34,576 nucleotides of DNA. It comes from Flavobacterium sp. MC2016-06. Lineage in GTDB: Bacteria; Bacteroidota; Bacteroidia; Flavobacteriales; Flavobacteriaceae. Below are positions 17,923-26,119 of the stretch, piece by piece (positions within the stretch are counted from its first letter, which is position 1; each line of letters opens with the position of its first letter). The DNA lies in NCBI RefSeq assembly GCF_009711165.2, contig NZ_WMID02000045.1:1-34576 (forward strand), read 5' to 3'. The position numbers and the translations under genes are program-made. The notes under the pieces are model-generated. The model saw only the letters and a list, made by a program, of their open reading frames with translations. It did not search any database and was not told the origin of the DNA.

Positions 17923-18339
17923 TTATTTTAATTTTTTAAATAATAAAGGCATTGTCGCCAAATCTAAAACATCCATATCGACAAGGTTTAAAGACTTCAC
18001 CATTTTAAGTGTAGACGTTTTATACTTTAAAAAATGCGGCGTTTTTAGATGCGCTTGATACGCTTCTTTATCGGCATATATTTCTAAAATTCTTAACTGT
18101 GTTGGATTTTCCTTTTGAAACATTGGAAAAATAGCAATAACTCCAGCTTCCAATTTTACAGAAGCCTCAGATTCTTCTAAGAGAATTTGTTTGTATTGGT
18201 CAAGAAAAGCAGGGTCTATCTCTAATTCTGACATTCGAACCATTTGATCTTTTTTCTGCGCCATACTTTTATTGCTGATGCATAACGTAAACACGGCAGT
18301 AAAAAGAAATAATACTATTTTATGAAGGCTTTTTTTCAT
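17923..18339 (-). CDS. Exported ABM/YgiN-like monooxygenase-fold protein
   Basis: A 138-residue protein with a signal peptide (cleavage near SMAQ, residue 28) and then a single antibiotic-biosynthesis-monooxygenase domain at residues 33-125. That domain carries VRMSELEIDPAFLDQYKQIL, LEAGVIAIFPMF and LRILEIYADKEAYQAHLKTP, followed by HFLKYK. Members related to YgiN act on quinols or are cofactor-free monooxygenases. Most are cytoplasmic, so the signal peptide is notable. It lies 36 bp after the CMD-like gene and 48 bp before the reductase, in one operon. Catalytic activity is inferred from the family only. Confidence 0.85.
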   Translation of the reverse strand: MKKSLHKIVLFLFTAVFTLCISNKSMAQKKDQMVRMSELEIDPAFLDQYKQILLEESEASVKLEAGVIAIFPMFQKENPTQLRILEIYADKEAYQAHLKTPHFLKYKTSTLKMVKSLNLVDMDVLDLATMPLLFKKLK

Positions 18340-18375
18340 GTTTAGATTTTTAAAATATTCTCTTTAAAATTTGAT

Positions 18376-19101
18376 TTATCTCGCGGCTATAACTTTAGAC
18401 AAAGTCTCTTTTGCAAGTAGAGCCTGCTCTGTTCCGATATGTTTTTCGATTAAATCAAAAGCCTGCACTAATTGTGTTTTAGTAAGACCTGTATTCATTC
18501 CCATTCCTATATGTGCCTGCAATTGCGGTTCAACACCTGTAATAGAAGCAAGTGCAGCAACAGTAGTCAATTCGCGCTGCTGAAACGTTAATACATCTCG
18601 GTTAAAAATGTCTGCAAACAAATGTTCCTTTAAAAAAGCATCAATTGCTGGTGCAAAAGCATTAGCGCCTTTTAATTCTTTCTCTTCAATTCCGGTAAGT
18701 TTTTGCAGGTTTTGTTTTCCTGCAGTATATTTATTTACAGTATTATCAATTGCCGAAGTTTCTCTGCCTTGTATATCATTAATTCCATTTGCTTTTCTTT
18801 CTTCTAGAACCGCCATAAAAGCATTAATTGCATTTAGACTTCTAGGAAAACCGCAATACGCGTATAATTGAACTAATACTTCTTTAATTTCATTTATGGT
18901 TAAACCTGCTTCAAGGCCAATATTTAATTGTCTTTTTAAACCCTCAATATTTCCTACTGCTGTTAAGGCCGAAATAGTGACAACACTTTGCTGTTGAACA
19001 TCTAAAGTCTGATTTGGAGCTGTATTTTGTGCATTCATTGTATTTGTTATTAGCATCAAAACAAAAAATATTCCTGCAAGAAACTTTCTTTTGTTTATCA
19101 T
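18376..19101 (-). CDS. Exported carboxymuconolactone decarboxylase-like protein, two domains
   Basis: A 241-residue protein. Residues 1-25 are a signal peptide (FLAGIFFVLMLITNTMNAQ). Two CMD domains follow. The first, about 35-110, holds EIKEVLVQLYAYCGFPRSLN with one cysteine (Cys83) in the place where AhpD-type proteins have CxxC. The second, about 165-230, holds RELTTVAALASITGVEPQLQ followed by AHIGMGMNTGLTKTQL. This is closer to gamma-carboxymuconolactone decarboxylases than to the AhpD peroxidase partner. It is the second gene of the operon, 75 bp after the cupin gene, and pairs with the cupin as often seen in Bacteroidetes. The substrate is unknown. Confidence 0.88.
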   Translation of the reverse strand: MINKRKFLAGIFFVLMLITNTMNAQNTAPNQTLDVQQQSVVTISALTAVGNIEGLKRQLNIGLEAGLTINEIKEVLVQLYAYCGFPRSLNAINAFMAVLEERKANGINDIQGRETSAIDNTVNKYTAGKQNLQKLTGIEEKELKGANAFAPAIDAFLKEHLFADIFNRDVLTFQQRELTTVAALASITGVEPQLQAHIGMGMNTGLTKTQLVQAFDLIEKHIGTEQALLAKETLSKVIAAR

Positions 19102-19109
19102 GATTTATT

Positions 19110-19176
19110 GTTATTATTATTTATTAAAATTGATTTTTGAAATTGAAATTGAAATTGCTATTGCTTTTTGAAATTG
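19110..19176. repeat. Low-complexity GAAATTG/ATTGTTATT stretch between cupin and CMD genes
   Basis: An irregular run of short motifs (TTGATTTTTGAAATTG, GAAATTGAAATTG, TTGTTATTG) fills the 75-bp gap and reaches the last codons of the cupin gene. It looks like slippage-generated sequence rather than a hairpin. Confidence 0.5.
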
Positions 19177-19596
19177 TTATTGATTTTTGACATTGACATC
19201 GTTATAATCTGAATCTGAAACAGGTTCCAGCCATACCACATTTACATCGCCTTCATAATTAGTAATCGCAATATGTACCAATTTACTATTGTCCGATGCT
19301 CCGTGCCAATGTTCTACCTCTTCTGGAATGTTTACAATATCTCCTTTTTGGATTGCTCTTGCAGGTTTTCCTTTTTCTTGATAAAAACCTTCACCTTCGG
19401 TAACAATTAAGACCTGCCCTTTTGGATGTGTATGCCAATTGGTTCTTGCTCCTGCCTCAAAAGTTACATTACCCATTGCAAATTCATTGTTTTTATCTCT
19501 TGAAAGTAAAAGCGTTAAAAAGGCATTTCCAGTAAAATAATCGTTGGTTAATTTTTCTCCTTTAGGAAAAATTGAATTATTGTTTTGTTCTGACAT
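19177..19596 (-). CDS. Cupin domain protein, first gene of the AraC-linked operon
   Basis: A 139-residue single-domain cupin with no signal peptide. Cupin motif 1 is GARTNWHTHPKGQVLIVTEG (49-68), with His55 and His57 as metal ligands and Gln61 where a glutamate is more usual. Motif 2 is KGDIVNIPEEVEHWHGA (84-100), with His96 and His98. Cupins of this type often accompany carboxymuconolactone decarboxylase-like proteins and may bind or isomerise small oxidised substrates. It opens the operon and faces the AraC gene across 254 bp. Confidence 0.9.
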   Translation of the reverse strand: MSEQNNNSIFPKGEKLTNDYFTGNAFLTLLLSRDKNNEFAMGNVTFEAGARTNWHTHPKGQVLIVTEGEGFYQEKGKPARAIQKGDIVNIPEEVEHWHGASDNSKLVHIAITNYEGDVNVVWLEPVSDSDYNDVNVKNQ

Positions 19597-19624
19597 TTCT
19601 TTTTGATTTTTATAAAAATTTACG

Positions 19625-19652
19625 ATTCAAATGAATTGGTATTCAATAGAAT
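19625..19652 (-). promoter_or_regulatory. Repeated dyads upstream of the cupin operon (possible AraC site)
   Basis: ATTCAAATGAAT (19625-19636) and ATTCAATAGAAT (19641-19652) match at 10 of 12 positions and start 16 bp apart. They lie 29-56 bp before the cupin start in the divergent intergenic region. GTATTC also recurs at 19783 and 19811. This would suit binding of the divergent AraC protein. Confidence 0.35.
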
Positions 19653-19817
19653 GAAGTTACAACAATATCATTAAAAACGTATCTATTAAAACATAATCTA
19701 TTCTATAACTGCAAAGTTCGCTACCAAATAATAAAGAGTAGTTATACAGATTACTGTTATTATTACCAATATTCCTGATATTGTATTCAGCATACCAAAC
19801 GGTTAAAAATGTATTCG

Positions 19818-19825
19818 TAAATTTG
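19818..19825 (+). promoter_or_regulatory. -7 element of the AraC gene promoter
   Basis: TAAATTTG matches TAnnTTTG fully and lies 25 bp before the ATG. No TTTG is present at the -33 position, so the promoter is probably weak or needs an activator. Confidence 0.4.
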
Positions 19826-19850
19826 ATGCATCAGAAAAAGAATAAATGCT

Positions 19851-20747
19851 ATGGAAGATATAATAAGAGTAGAAACTGTTGCCGATTATAATAAGGTATT
19901 TGGTATCGAAACCTTACATCCGCTGGTAAGTGTGATCGATTTTTCGAAAGCAAAACCAATTCCGCGTCATTTAAGAAATGTTGGTTTTTATACCATTTAT
20001 CTAAAAGATGTCGTTTGCGGCGACATGCGTTATGGAAGACATTATTATGATTATCAAGAAGGAACTTTACTCTTTATAGCTCCAGGTCAAGTAAGCGGTA
20101 TCGAAAATGACGGTGTTTATTTTCAGCCGATAGGTTATGCCTTATTATTTCATCCCGATTTAATACACGGCACTTCTTTAGGAAGAAACATTCAGAATTA
20201 TTCTTTCTTTTCTTATGAGTTTCATGAAGCTTTGCATTTGTCTGAAAAAGAACGAAAAATTATTTTAGAATGTCTTGATAAAATTGATCACGAATTAAGA
20301 CAAGGTATTGATAAGCACAGTAAAACCTTAATTGTAAACAATATTGAGCTGTTCCTTAATTATTGTATGCGGTATTACGACCGCCAGTTTATAACGCGCG
20401 AAAATGTAAACAAAGGTACTGTAGAGCGTTTTGAAGAATTGATGAATGCTTATTTTCAATCTAACCAGCCTCAAACAGACGGACTTCCAACAGTAACGTA
20501 TTGTGCAGGTATACTTAATTTATCGCCTAAATATTTTGGTGATTTAATTAAAAAGGAAACCGGAAAATCTGCTCAAGAATACATTCAATCTAAAGTAATA
20601 GATATAGCCAAAGAACGCCTTTTTGACAGCAGCAAAAACATTAGTGAAGTCGCCTATGAACTTGGCTTTAAATATCCACAGCATTTTACCCGACTTTTTA
20701 AACAGCGTGTAGGAAATACTCCGAATGAATATAGAATGCTGAATTAA
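19851..20747 (+). CDS. AraC family transcriptional regulator
   Basis: A 298-residue regulator. Residues 15-160 form a cupin-like sensor domain (IYLKDVVCGDMRYGRHYYDY, GTLLFIAPGQVSG). Residues 190-298 hold the two helix-turn-helix motifs of AraC proteins: LPTVTYCAGILNLSPKYFGD and LIKKETGKSAQEYI, then ISEVAYELGFKYPQHFTRLF and KQRVGNTPNEYR. It diverges from the cupin - CMD - ABM - AKR operon, an arrangement that normally means it controls that operon. The inducer may be an oxidised or aldehydic small molecule; this is inference from the target genes. The reading frame stays open for 57 codons after its stop codon (reported separately). Confidence 0.93.
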   Translation: MEDIIRVETVADYNKVFGIETLHPLVSVIDFSKAKPIPRHLRNVGFYTIYLKDVVCGDMRYGRHYYDYQEGTLLFIAPGQVSGIENDGVYFQPIGYALLFHPDLIHGTSLGRNIQNYSFFSYEFHEALHLSEKERKIILECLDKIDHELRQGIDKHSKTLIVNNIELFLNYCMRYYDRQFITRENVNKGTVERFEELMNAYFQSNQPQTDGLPTVTYCAGILNLSPKYFGDLIKKETGKSAQEYIQSKVIDIAKERLFDSSKNISEVAYELGFKYPQHFTRLFKQRVGNTPNEYRMLN

Positions 20748-20921
20748 CCCTGTTTCATCCAATTTCGGGGCAGAAATAAATCCAAAATTTCAATTCAAAA
20801 TTTCTCTTTGAAGGGTGAAATATCTTCCTTTATTTTAAAACATCAAGAAACTTTTTTAGAATGTCTTGATAAAAGTAAAGAAGTACTTATTAAAATAAAA
20901 TCACCTAAAAAAATCACCTAA
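20748..20921 (+). other. Open stretch in frame with the AraC gene after its stop
   Basis: After the TAA at 20745-20747 the same frame runs 57 sense codons to a TAA at 20919-20921, without an ATG. It contains FLECLDKSKEVLIK. 20854-20874 is an exact 21-nt copy of 20263-20283 inside the AraC gene, where it encodes ILECLDK. This may be a remnant of a duplicated regulator. The rest of the gap to 21111 shows nothing else. Confidence 0.35.
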
Positions 20922-21111
20922 ATTTTTCTAAAAAAACGCTGATCGGTTTGCCATAATACTTAAAAAAAAAGAGTAAAAAACACTAATTCATCAATTAAAT
21001 GCAAAATCTAAAAATCTGGTAATAATTTGTCGATTTCTTCTGAATTTTATTAGGCTGCGGATATCTTTTTTAGTAATTTTCAAACTTATTTTTAATACTA
21101 TTCCGCCCCAA

Positions 21112-21561
21112 ATGACAGAATTAAAAAAAGATTTAACCCGATTTTTAGAAGCTCAAAACAAGCTCTATCTTACAGCTCTTACAGAGTTGAAAAAAGGAAA
21201 AAAAGAAACACATTGGATGTGGTTTATTTTTCCTCAGATTCAAGGATTAGGAAGAAGTGAAATGTCTAAAATGTATGCCATCGAAAACTTGCAGCAAAGC
21301 GAAGAATTTTTAGCGCATCCTATTCTTGGTAAACACCTAATAGAAGTTGCGGAAGTATTATTAGAATTTAAAATGAAATCGCCCGAATCTATTTTTGGAG
21401 ATTTAGATGCTCGTAAACTGCAGTCGTGTATGACATTATTTAGCTTAACAGACAATACTAATCCTATATTTCAGAAAGTATTAGATAATTTCTATTCAGG
21501 CAAATTTGATTCGCTTACGTTATCTATTCTCAATGAAATGATACATCCAGCATTACAGTAA
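21112..21561 (+). CDS. DUF1810 family protein
   Basis: A 149-residue cytoplasmic protein spanning one DUF1810 domain. The family landmarks are visible: LTRFLEAQNKLYLTALTELK (8-27), the THWMWFIFPQIQGLGRSEMS stretch (33-52), YAIENLQQSEEF and HPILGKHLIEVA. IFGDLDARKLQSCMTLFSLT follows in the second half. The family's function is unknown to me. It is a stand-alone gene with its own terminator. Confidence 0.88.
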   Translation: MTELKKDLTRFLEAQNKLYLTALTELKKGKKETHWMWFIFPQIQGLGRSEMSKMYAIENLQQSEEFLAHPILGKHLIEVAEVLLEFKMKSPESIFGDLDARKLQSCMTLFSLTDNTNPIFQKVLDNFYSGKFDSLTLSILNEMIHPALQ

Positions 21562-21621
21562 ATAAAGCTTAAATTAAAGAGACAGTGTAATTTGTCTTAA
21601 AAGTTGTTTACAGTTGGATTT

Positions 21622-21670
21622 AAAAAAAATCTGTACTTTAACTTTCGGAGTTGAAGACAGATTTTTTTTG
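21622..21670 (+). terminator. Intrinsic terminator after the DUF1810 gene
   Basis: AAAAAAAATCTGT (21622-21634) pairs with ACAGATTTTTTTT (21657-21669). The inside extends the stem through AACTTTCGGAGTT, giving a long hairpin with a T-tract. Confidence 0.85.
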
Positions 21671-21739
21671 ATTTTAAAGAACTATCTCAAAAAAAAGTTA
21701 ATACTATTATCTTCTTAATTTTAAATCTTTTTTTACGCT

Positions 21740-21747
21740 TACTTTTG
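21740..21747 (+). promoter_or_regulatory. -7 element before the threonine-aldolase-like gene
   Basis: TACTTTTG fits TAnnTTTG and is 22 bp before the ATG at 21770. The -33 TTTG is not evident. Confidence 0.4.
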
Positions 21748-21769
21748 CTCTCATCCAATTAATAATATT

Positions 21770-22789
21770 ATGTATAGTTTTAAAAATGATTATGCCGAAG
21801 GTGCTCATCCTTCTATTTTAAATAAACTTATTGAAACCAATCTTGACCAGCAAGCTGGTTATGGCGACGATGACTACGCTCTACAGGCAAAAGAAATACT
21901 AAGACAAAAAACAAACAATCCAAACGCAGCAATCTTTTTCCTTTCTGGAGGAACGCAGACGAATCTTATTGTTATTGCTTCTTTATTAAGGATTCACGAA
22001 GCTGTTATAAGTGCTAAAACCGGACATATTTTTGCAAACGAAACTGGCGCTATTGAAGCAACAGGACATAAAGTAATTTCGGCCGAAACTACTGATGGAA
22101 AACTAAGACCTGCAGACCTACAAAATACATTGCAAGACTACGCTTTGCAACCTCATGTAGTAAAACCTAAAATGGTTTATATTTCAAATTCTACCGAAAT
22201 TGGAACTATTTATTCTAAAACAGAATTGGAAGAATTATCAAATTTCTGCCGTTCTAAAGATTTGTTATTGTTCTTAGACGGAGCAAGATTAGGACATGCT
22301 TTAACTGCTGAAAATAATGATCTTACGCTGGCGGATCTTGCTCGCCTTACGGATGTATTTTATATTGGCGGTACAAAAAACGGTGCACTGCTTGGAGAAG
22401 CCGTTGTATTTAACAAACCCGAATTAGCCGAATATTTTCAGTATGCATTAAAACAAAGAGGTGCTATGCTGGCAAAAGGAAGATTGCTTTCTATACAATT
22501 TCTTGAATTATTTAAAGACGATTTATATTTTACTTTAGCCAAACATGCCAATGTTATGGCGATGAAAATGGCTGACGCTATAAAAGCGAAAGGATATTCT
22601 TTTTTAACGGATTCTACTACGAATCAAATTTTTCCTATCCTGCCTAAAACACTTATCGAGGAATTGAGTACAAAATATGTATTCTATGTTTGGAAAGATA
22701 TTGACCAAAATAATGCTGCCGTAAGATTAATTACTTCTTGGGCTACTGACGAAAAAAAGGTAGATGAATTTATAGCTGATCTGAAATAA
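21770..22789 (+). CDS. Threonine aldolase/beta-eliminating lyase family PLP enzyme
   Basis: A 339-residue fold-type I PLP enzyme. The PLP-binding lysine is Lys203 in YIGGTKNGALLGE. Asp170 in LFLDGARLGHAL pairs with the pyridine nitrogen. SGGTQTN (59-65) and His86 in KTGHIFANETGAIE match the phosphate-binding and ring-stacking positions of threonine aldolases. The expected reaction is retro-aldol cleavage of threonine and related beta-hydroxy amino acids to glycine plus an aldehyde. Related lyases share the fold, so substrate range is uncertain. The next gene starts 61 bp downstream on the same strand. Confidence 0.9.
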   Translation: MYSFKNDYAEGAHPSILNKLIETNLDQQAGYGDDDYALQAKEILRQKTNNPNAAIFFLSGGTQTNLIVIASLLRIHEAVISAKTGHIFANETGAIEATGHKVISAETTDGKLRPADLQNTLQDYALQPHVVKPKMVYISNSTEIGTIYSKTELEELSNFCRSKDLLLFLDGARLGHALTAENNDLTLADLARLTDVFYIGGTKNGALLGEAVVFNKPELAEYFQYALKQRGAMLAKGRLLSIQFLELFKDDLYFTLAKHANVMAMKMADAIKAKGYSFLTDSTTNQIFPILPKTLIEELSTKYVFYVWKDIDQNNAAVRLITSWATDEKKVDEFIADLK

Positions 22790-22850
22790 ATAAGTACTTT
22801 TTTTAGAATACTTTTAATTACTTTTAGGATACAAAATCTAGTCTTTGCTA

Positions 22851-23768
22851 ATGATTATTAAAAAGAAAAACAATTGGTTTAAAATGCTTTTTGAATGGAA
22901 AGGATCTGTTTTACCGCAGCTTCTTCCCAGACTTTTATTGTTGTTTTTTTTTACATTACTTATCGTTTATTTTAAGTCCTTTCTTTTAGAAAATAATCTA
23001 CACATAAATCCTGCAATATTTACTTTATTTGGGATTGCGCTTGCTATATTTCTAGGTTTTAGAAACAATGTAAGTTACGATCGTTTTTGGGAAGGCAGAA
23101 AACTTTGGGGCGCTTTACTAAACGATACTAGATCTTTGGCGAGACAAAGCATTACACTTATAAATACAAAAGACAATAAAGCAGAACGTCAAAAATTTAT
23201 CAATTTATTGATTGCTTTTGTTTATGCGTTAAAACATCAATTAAGAAAAACCGATACTGACGCTGATCTGAAAAGACTGCTTTCTGAAGATTTTACAGAA
23301 CAGCTTAAAGAAGTTAATTTTAAACCTATTATTATTTTAAGAGAATTAGGTTTATGGGTGAAAAATGCAAAAGCAGACGGTAAAATTGACAGCATGGCGC
23401 AATTGTCTTTTGAAGAAAACTTAAATAAGCTTTCTGATATTGTTGGCGGCTGCGAAAGAATTGCCAGTACTCCTATTCCTTACACGTATAGTGTTTTACT
23501 GCACAGAACAGTTTATATTTATTGTTTTATACTTCCGTTTGGTTTTGTAGAAACTCTGGGCTGGATTACGCCGTTTGTAATTGTTTTTATTGCTTACACT
23601 TTTGTGGCGTTGGAAGCTATTGCCGACGAACTGGAAGATCCTTTTGGGTTACAGCCAAATGATTTGGCGCTAAATACCATGTCGCAGATGATAGAAAATA
23701 CACTGCTGGAAATTAACGATCAAAAACCTATTGAAACAAAAGTTTCTAACGACTATTATATTACCTAG
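22851..23768 (+). CDS. Bestrophin-like (UPF0187) membrane channel protein
   Basis: A 305-residue inner-membrane protein from the ATG at 22851; a TTG two codons earlier is a less likely start. It shows the bestrophin pattern: a hydrophobic segment LLLLFFFTLLIVYF, then FTLFGIALAIFLGFRNNVSY followed by DRFWEGRKLWGALLNDTRSL. Later come C-terminal membrane segments and FVALEAIADELEDPFGLQPN. Prokaryotic bestrophins form pentameric ion channels. It is followed after 2 bp by a response regulator and then a histidine kinase, so all three are probably one transcript. Confidence 0.9.
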   Translation: MIIKKKNNWFKMLFEWKGSVLPQLLPRLLLLFFFTLLIVYFKSFLLENNLHINPAIFTLFGIALAIFLGFRNNVSYDRFWEGRKLWGALLNDTRSLARQSITLINTKDNKAERQKFINLLIAFVYALKHQLRKTDTDADLKRLLSEDFTEQLKEVNFKPIIILRELGLWVKNAKADGKIDSMAQLSFEENLNKLSDIVGGCERIASTPIPYTYSVLLHRTVYIYCFILPFGFVETLGWITPFVIVFIAYTFVALEAIADELEDPFGLQPNDLALNTMSQMIENTLLEINDQKPIETKVSNDYYIT

Positions 23769-23770
23769 TT

Positions 23771-24463
23771 ATGAATAAAGTATTATTAGTTGAAGATGAT
23801 CCGAGAGTTGCTTCTTTTATTACAAGAGGTCTCGAAGAACAGCTCTATCAGGTAAAAGCAGTTTCTAAAGGTTTTGATGCTATTAATGAAGTCATGCACA
23901 ATGATTTTGATATTATCATCTTAGACATTATGCTTCCTGATATTACTGGTTTTGAAGTCTGCGAAGTTTTAAGAAGCCGAAAAATTATTGTGCCCATTCT
24001 TATTCTAAGTGCTTTAGATACGCCGCATGAAAAAGTAAAAGGTCTTCAGGCTGGAGCCGATGATTATTTGGCTAAACCGTTTTTGTTTGAAGAACTTCTG
24101 GCTAGAATAAATGCACAGCTTCGCCGTTCGGAATTTAGCAACGGAATTTTAGATTTTCAATCTTATGCGGGAATCGAAATTAATATGAAGGAACAAAGTG
24201 CTTCTCGCGATGGTAAAGAACTTAATCTTTCGCCTAGAGAATTGAAGCTTTTAATCTTTTTTATGAAAAATAGAGAAAGAGCGTTGTCTAGAATTTCAAT
24301 TGCAGAAGCGGTTTGGAGCATTGATCTTGATATGAGCAGTAATACGGTAGATGTTTACATTAATTACTTACGAAATAAAGTAGACAAAAGCTTCCCTGCT
24401 CCGCTTATACATACTATAAAAGGTACTGGGTATATGCTCAAAAATAAGAGCAATGAATCTTAA
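23771..24463 (+). CDS. OmpR/PhoB family response regulator
   Basis: A 230-residue two-domain regulator. The receiver domain (1-118) has the acidic pair at Glu8-Asp9, the phosphorylated Asp52 in ILDIMLPDITG, and Lys102 in DYLAKPF. The C-terminal winged helix (about 128-225) has ELNLSPRELKLLIFFMKNRE, VDVYINYLRNKVDK and IHTIKGTGYML, as in OmpR/PhoB. Its end overlaps the start of the histidine kinase by 11 bp, which indicates translational coupling. Phased repeats in front of the nearby TonB-dependent receptor gene are a plausible target. Confidence 0.95.
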   Translation: MNKVLLVEDDPRVASFITRGLEEQLYQVKAVSKGFDAINEVMHNDFDIIILDIMLPDITGFEVCEVLRSRKIIVPILILSALDTPHEKVKGLQAGADDYLAKPFLFEELLARINAQLRRSEFSNGILDFQSYAGIEINMKEQSASRDGKELNLSPRELKLLIFFMKNRERALSRISIAEAVWSIDLDMSSNTVDVYINYLRNKVDKSFPAPLIHTIKGTGYMLKNKSNES

Positions 24464-25820
24464 AAATAAATTATCGGTAAATTCTACACTGCTTTTTGCT
24501 TTTACAGTTGGACTTGTAATGGCAGGATCTTTTTTGCTTTTTAAAAGCCACATGAAAGATCTTTACTTTGAAAAGCTGGAAGACAACGCCATGATTACCG
24601 CTTTTTTTTATTTTGAAAAAGATGAGATTAATGAAATTGATAGTGCTAAGTATCAAAAAATAGAAAATCAATACAATAAGATCAACAATCAATCGATTAG
24701 AATATACGATGCCAAAACCAAGAAGCTTTATTTAAAAGATAATATTGGCGTCAATCTGAGTGATATCTATTTAAACGCTATTATCAAGAAAAAAATAATG
24801 CCTTTTACAATTGGCGAAAGGCATTTTGTGGGTTTATTTTATAATGATAATCAAGGTGATTTTATAATTGTAGTTTCAGGATTAGATCGCACCGGAAAAA
24901 GGCAATTAGAGACATTAGGGCTAATGTTTATTGTTTTTTATCTGGCAGGAATTCCGCTTAATTATCTTTTAGCGCGATTTTTAGCCAAACAAACCTTTCG
25001 TCCCTTTGAAGAAGTTATTGCAAAAGTAAATACCATTACGACAGAAAACTTACATTCAAGACTCGAAATGCCAGCTGTAAGTGGGAAAGATGAAATTAAA
25101 GAACTTATCATCACTTTTAATTATCTTTTAGAAAGACTGGAAAACGGAATATCGATTCAGAACAATTTTCTTAAGAATGCTTCTCACGAATTAAAAACAC
25201 CTCTTACTATTATAATAGGTGATATTGATGTTTCGCTGCAACAGCAAAGAACAAACGAGCAGTATGAAGAAGTATTGAAATCACTTCGAAAAGATACCTT
25301 TCATCTTAAATCTATTTTAGACGGACTTTTGGTTTTATCTGGTCTGCAGCTTTCGGAGCCTGAACAAATGGAAACCGTTAGAATAGACGAAATTTTATGG
25401 AACGTTCTGGAAAAAAAGGCTATTGAATATCCCGAATCGAAGGTTTCTGTAAATTTTGATGCAATTGCAAATACCGAAAATCTACTTTCTATTTATGCTA
25501 ACAGACACATGTTATTTATTGCCTTATATAATATTGTAGATAATGCCATAAAATTCTCTGCTCCTGCACAAGTAAATATAATTGCTTTTGAAAATGAAGG
25601 TAAACTTCTTCTAAAAGTTATCGACCAAGGTTCTGGTATTGCAGAAAAAGATAAAGAATCTATTTTTGATCTTTTTTTTAGAAGTGATCGTACTAGACAT
25701 ATTAAAGGTCAAGGATTAGGACTTTTTATTACTATGCAAATACTCAAACGTCATACTATTGTGCTAACAGTAGATTCTGAACCTGAAAAAGGCACTTGCA
25801 TTTCCCTTTTATTTCCTTAA
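24453..25820 (+). CDS. Sensor histidine kinase
   Basis: A 455-residue membrane kinase. A first membrane segment (about 13-31) and a second (about 155-175) enclose a periplasmic sensor part of about 120 residues without a recognisable named domain. A HAMP-like linker follows (FLAKQTFRPFEEVIAKVNTI). The dimerisation/phosphoacceptor box is NNFLKNASHELKTPLT with His245. The ATPase domain shows ALYNIVDNAIKFS (N box, Asn360/Asn364), DQGSGI (G1) and GQGLGLF (G2). It is the cognate partner of the response regulator whose gene it overlaps. The signal is unknown; the linked bestrophin channel hints at an ion- or envelope-related cue. Confidence 0.94.
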   Translation: MNLKNKLSVNSTLLFAFTVGLVMAGSFLLFKSHMKDLYFEKLEDNAMITAFFYFEKDEINEIDSAKYQKIENQYNKINNQSIRIYDAKTKKLYLKDNIGVNLSDIYLNAIIKKKIMPFTIGERHFVGLFYNDNQGDFIIVVSGLDRTGKRQLETLGLMFIVFYLAGIPLNYLLARFLAKQTFRPFEEVIAKVNTITTENLHSRLEMPAVSGKDEIKELIITFNYLLERLENGISIQNNFLKNASHELKTPLTIIIGDIDVSLQQQRTNEQYEEVLKSLRKDTFHLKSILDGLLVLSGLQLSEPEQMETVRIDEILWNVLEKKAIEYPESKVSVNFDAIANTENLLSIYANRHMLFIALYNIVDNAIKFSAPAQVNIIAFENEGKLLLKVIDQGSGIAEKDKESIFDLFFRSDRTRHIKGQGLGLFITMQILKRHTIVLTVDSEPEKGTCISLLFP

Positions 25821-25879
25821 AATTTTATCAAAAAAACTACAGATTAATTAGTCCGTAATTGTATCGATTTTTGTAATCG

Positions 25880-25924
25880 GTAACATTATCTTAACACTCT
25901 AATCTATCTCTAATCTTGTTCAAA
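25880..25924 (+). promoter_or_regulatory. 11-bp phased direct repeats upstream of the TonB-dependent receptor
   Basis: GTAACA (25880-25885) and TTAACA (25891-25896) are spaced 11 bp apart, directly followed by CTCTAATCTAT (25897-25907) and CTCTAATCTTG (25908-25918). An 11-bp period is how OmpR/PhoB-type regulators line up on DNA. A possible -7 TATTTTTA lies 22 bp beyond TTGT, near 25942. Confidence 0.45.
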
Positions 25925-26013
25925 TATAGCTATAATCCATTTATTTTTAGCATTTTACATAAAGTGTTGATTTTAAAGAAATAACATCTCCCAAAAAAAT
26001 ATCATGTTAATTT

Positions 26014-26054
26014 TTTTAAGTTAACGAGGAATAGTTTTATGATTTTAAGTTAAC
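26014..26054 (+). promoter_or_regulatory. Direct repeat TTTTAAGTTAAC x2 in the receptor leader
   Basis: TTTTAAGTTAAC occurs exactly at 26014-26025 and 26043-26054, 29 bp apart and 65-105 bp before the receptor start. It contains the palindrome GTTAAC. It could be a protein site or leader structure. Confidence 0.4.
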
Positions 26055-26119
26055 AAAAGCCTTAAATCTAATCGAAGTAAAGTGGGTTTCTTTGAAAAAA
26101 AATTAAACCCAATAACAAC

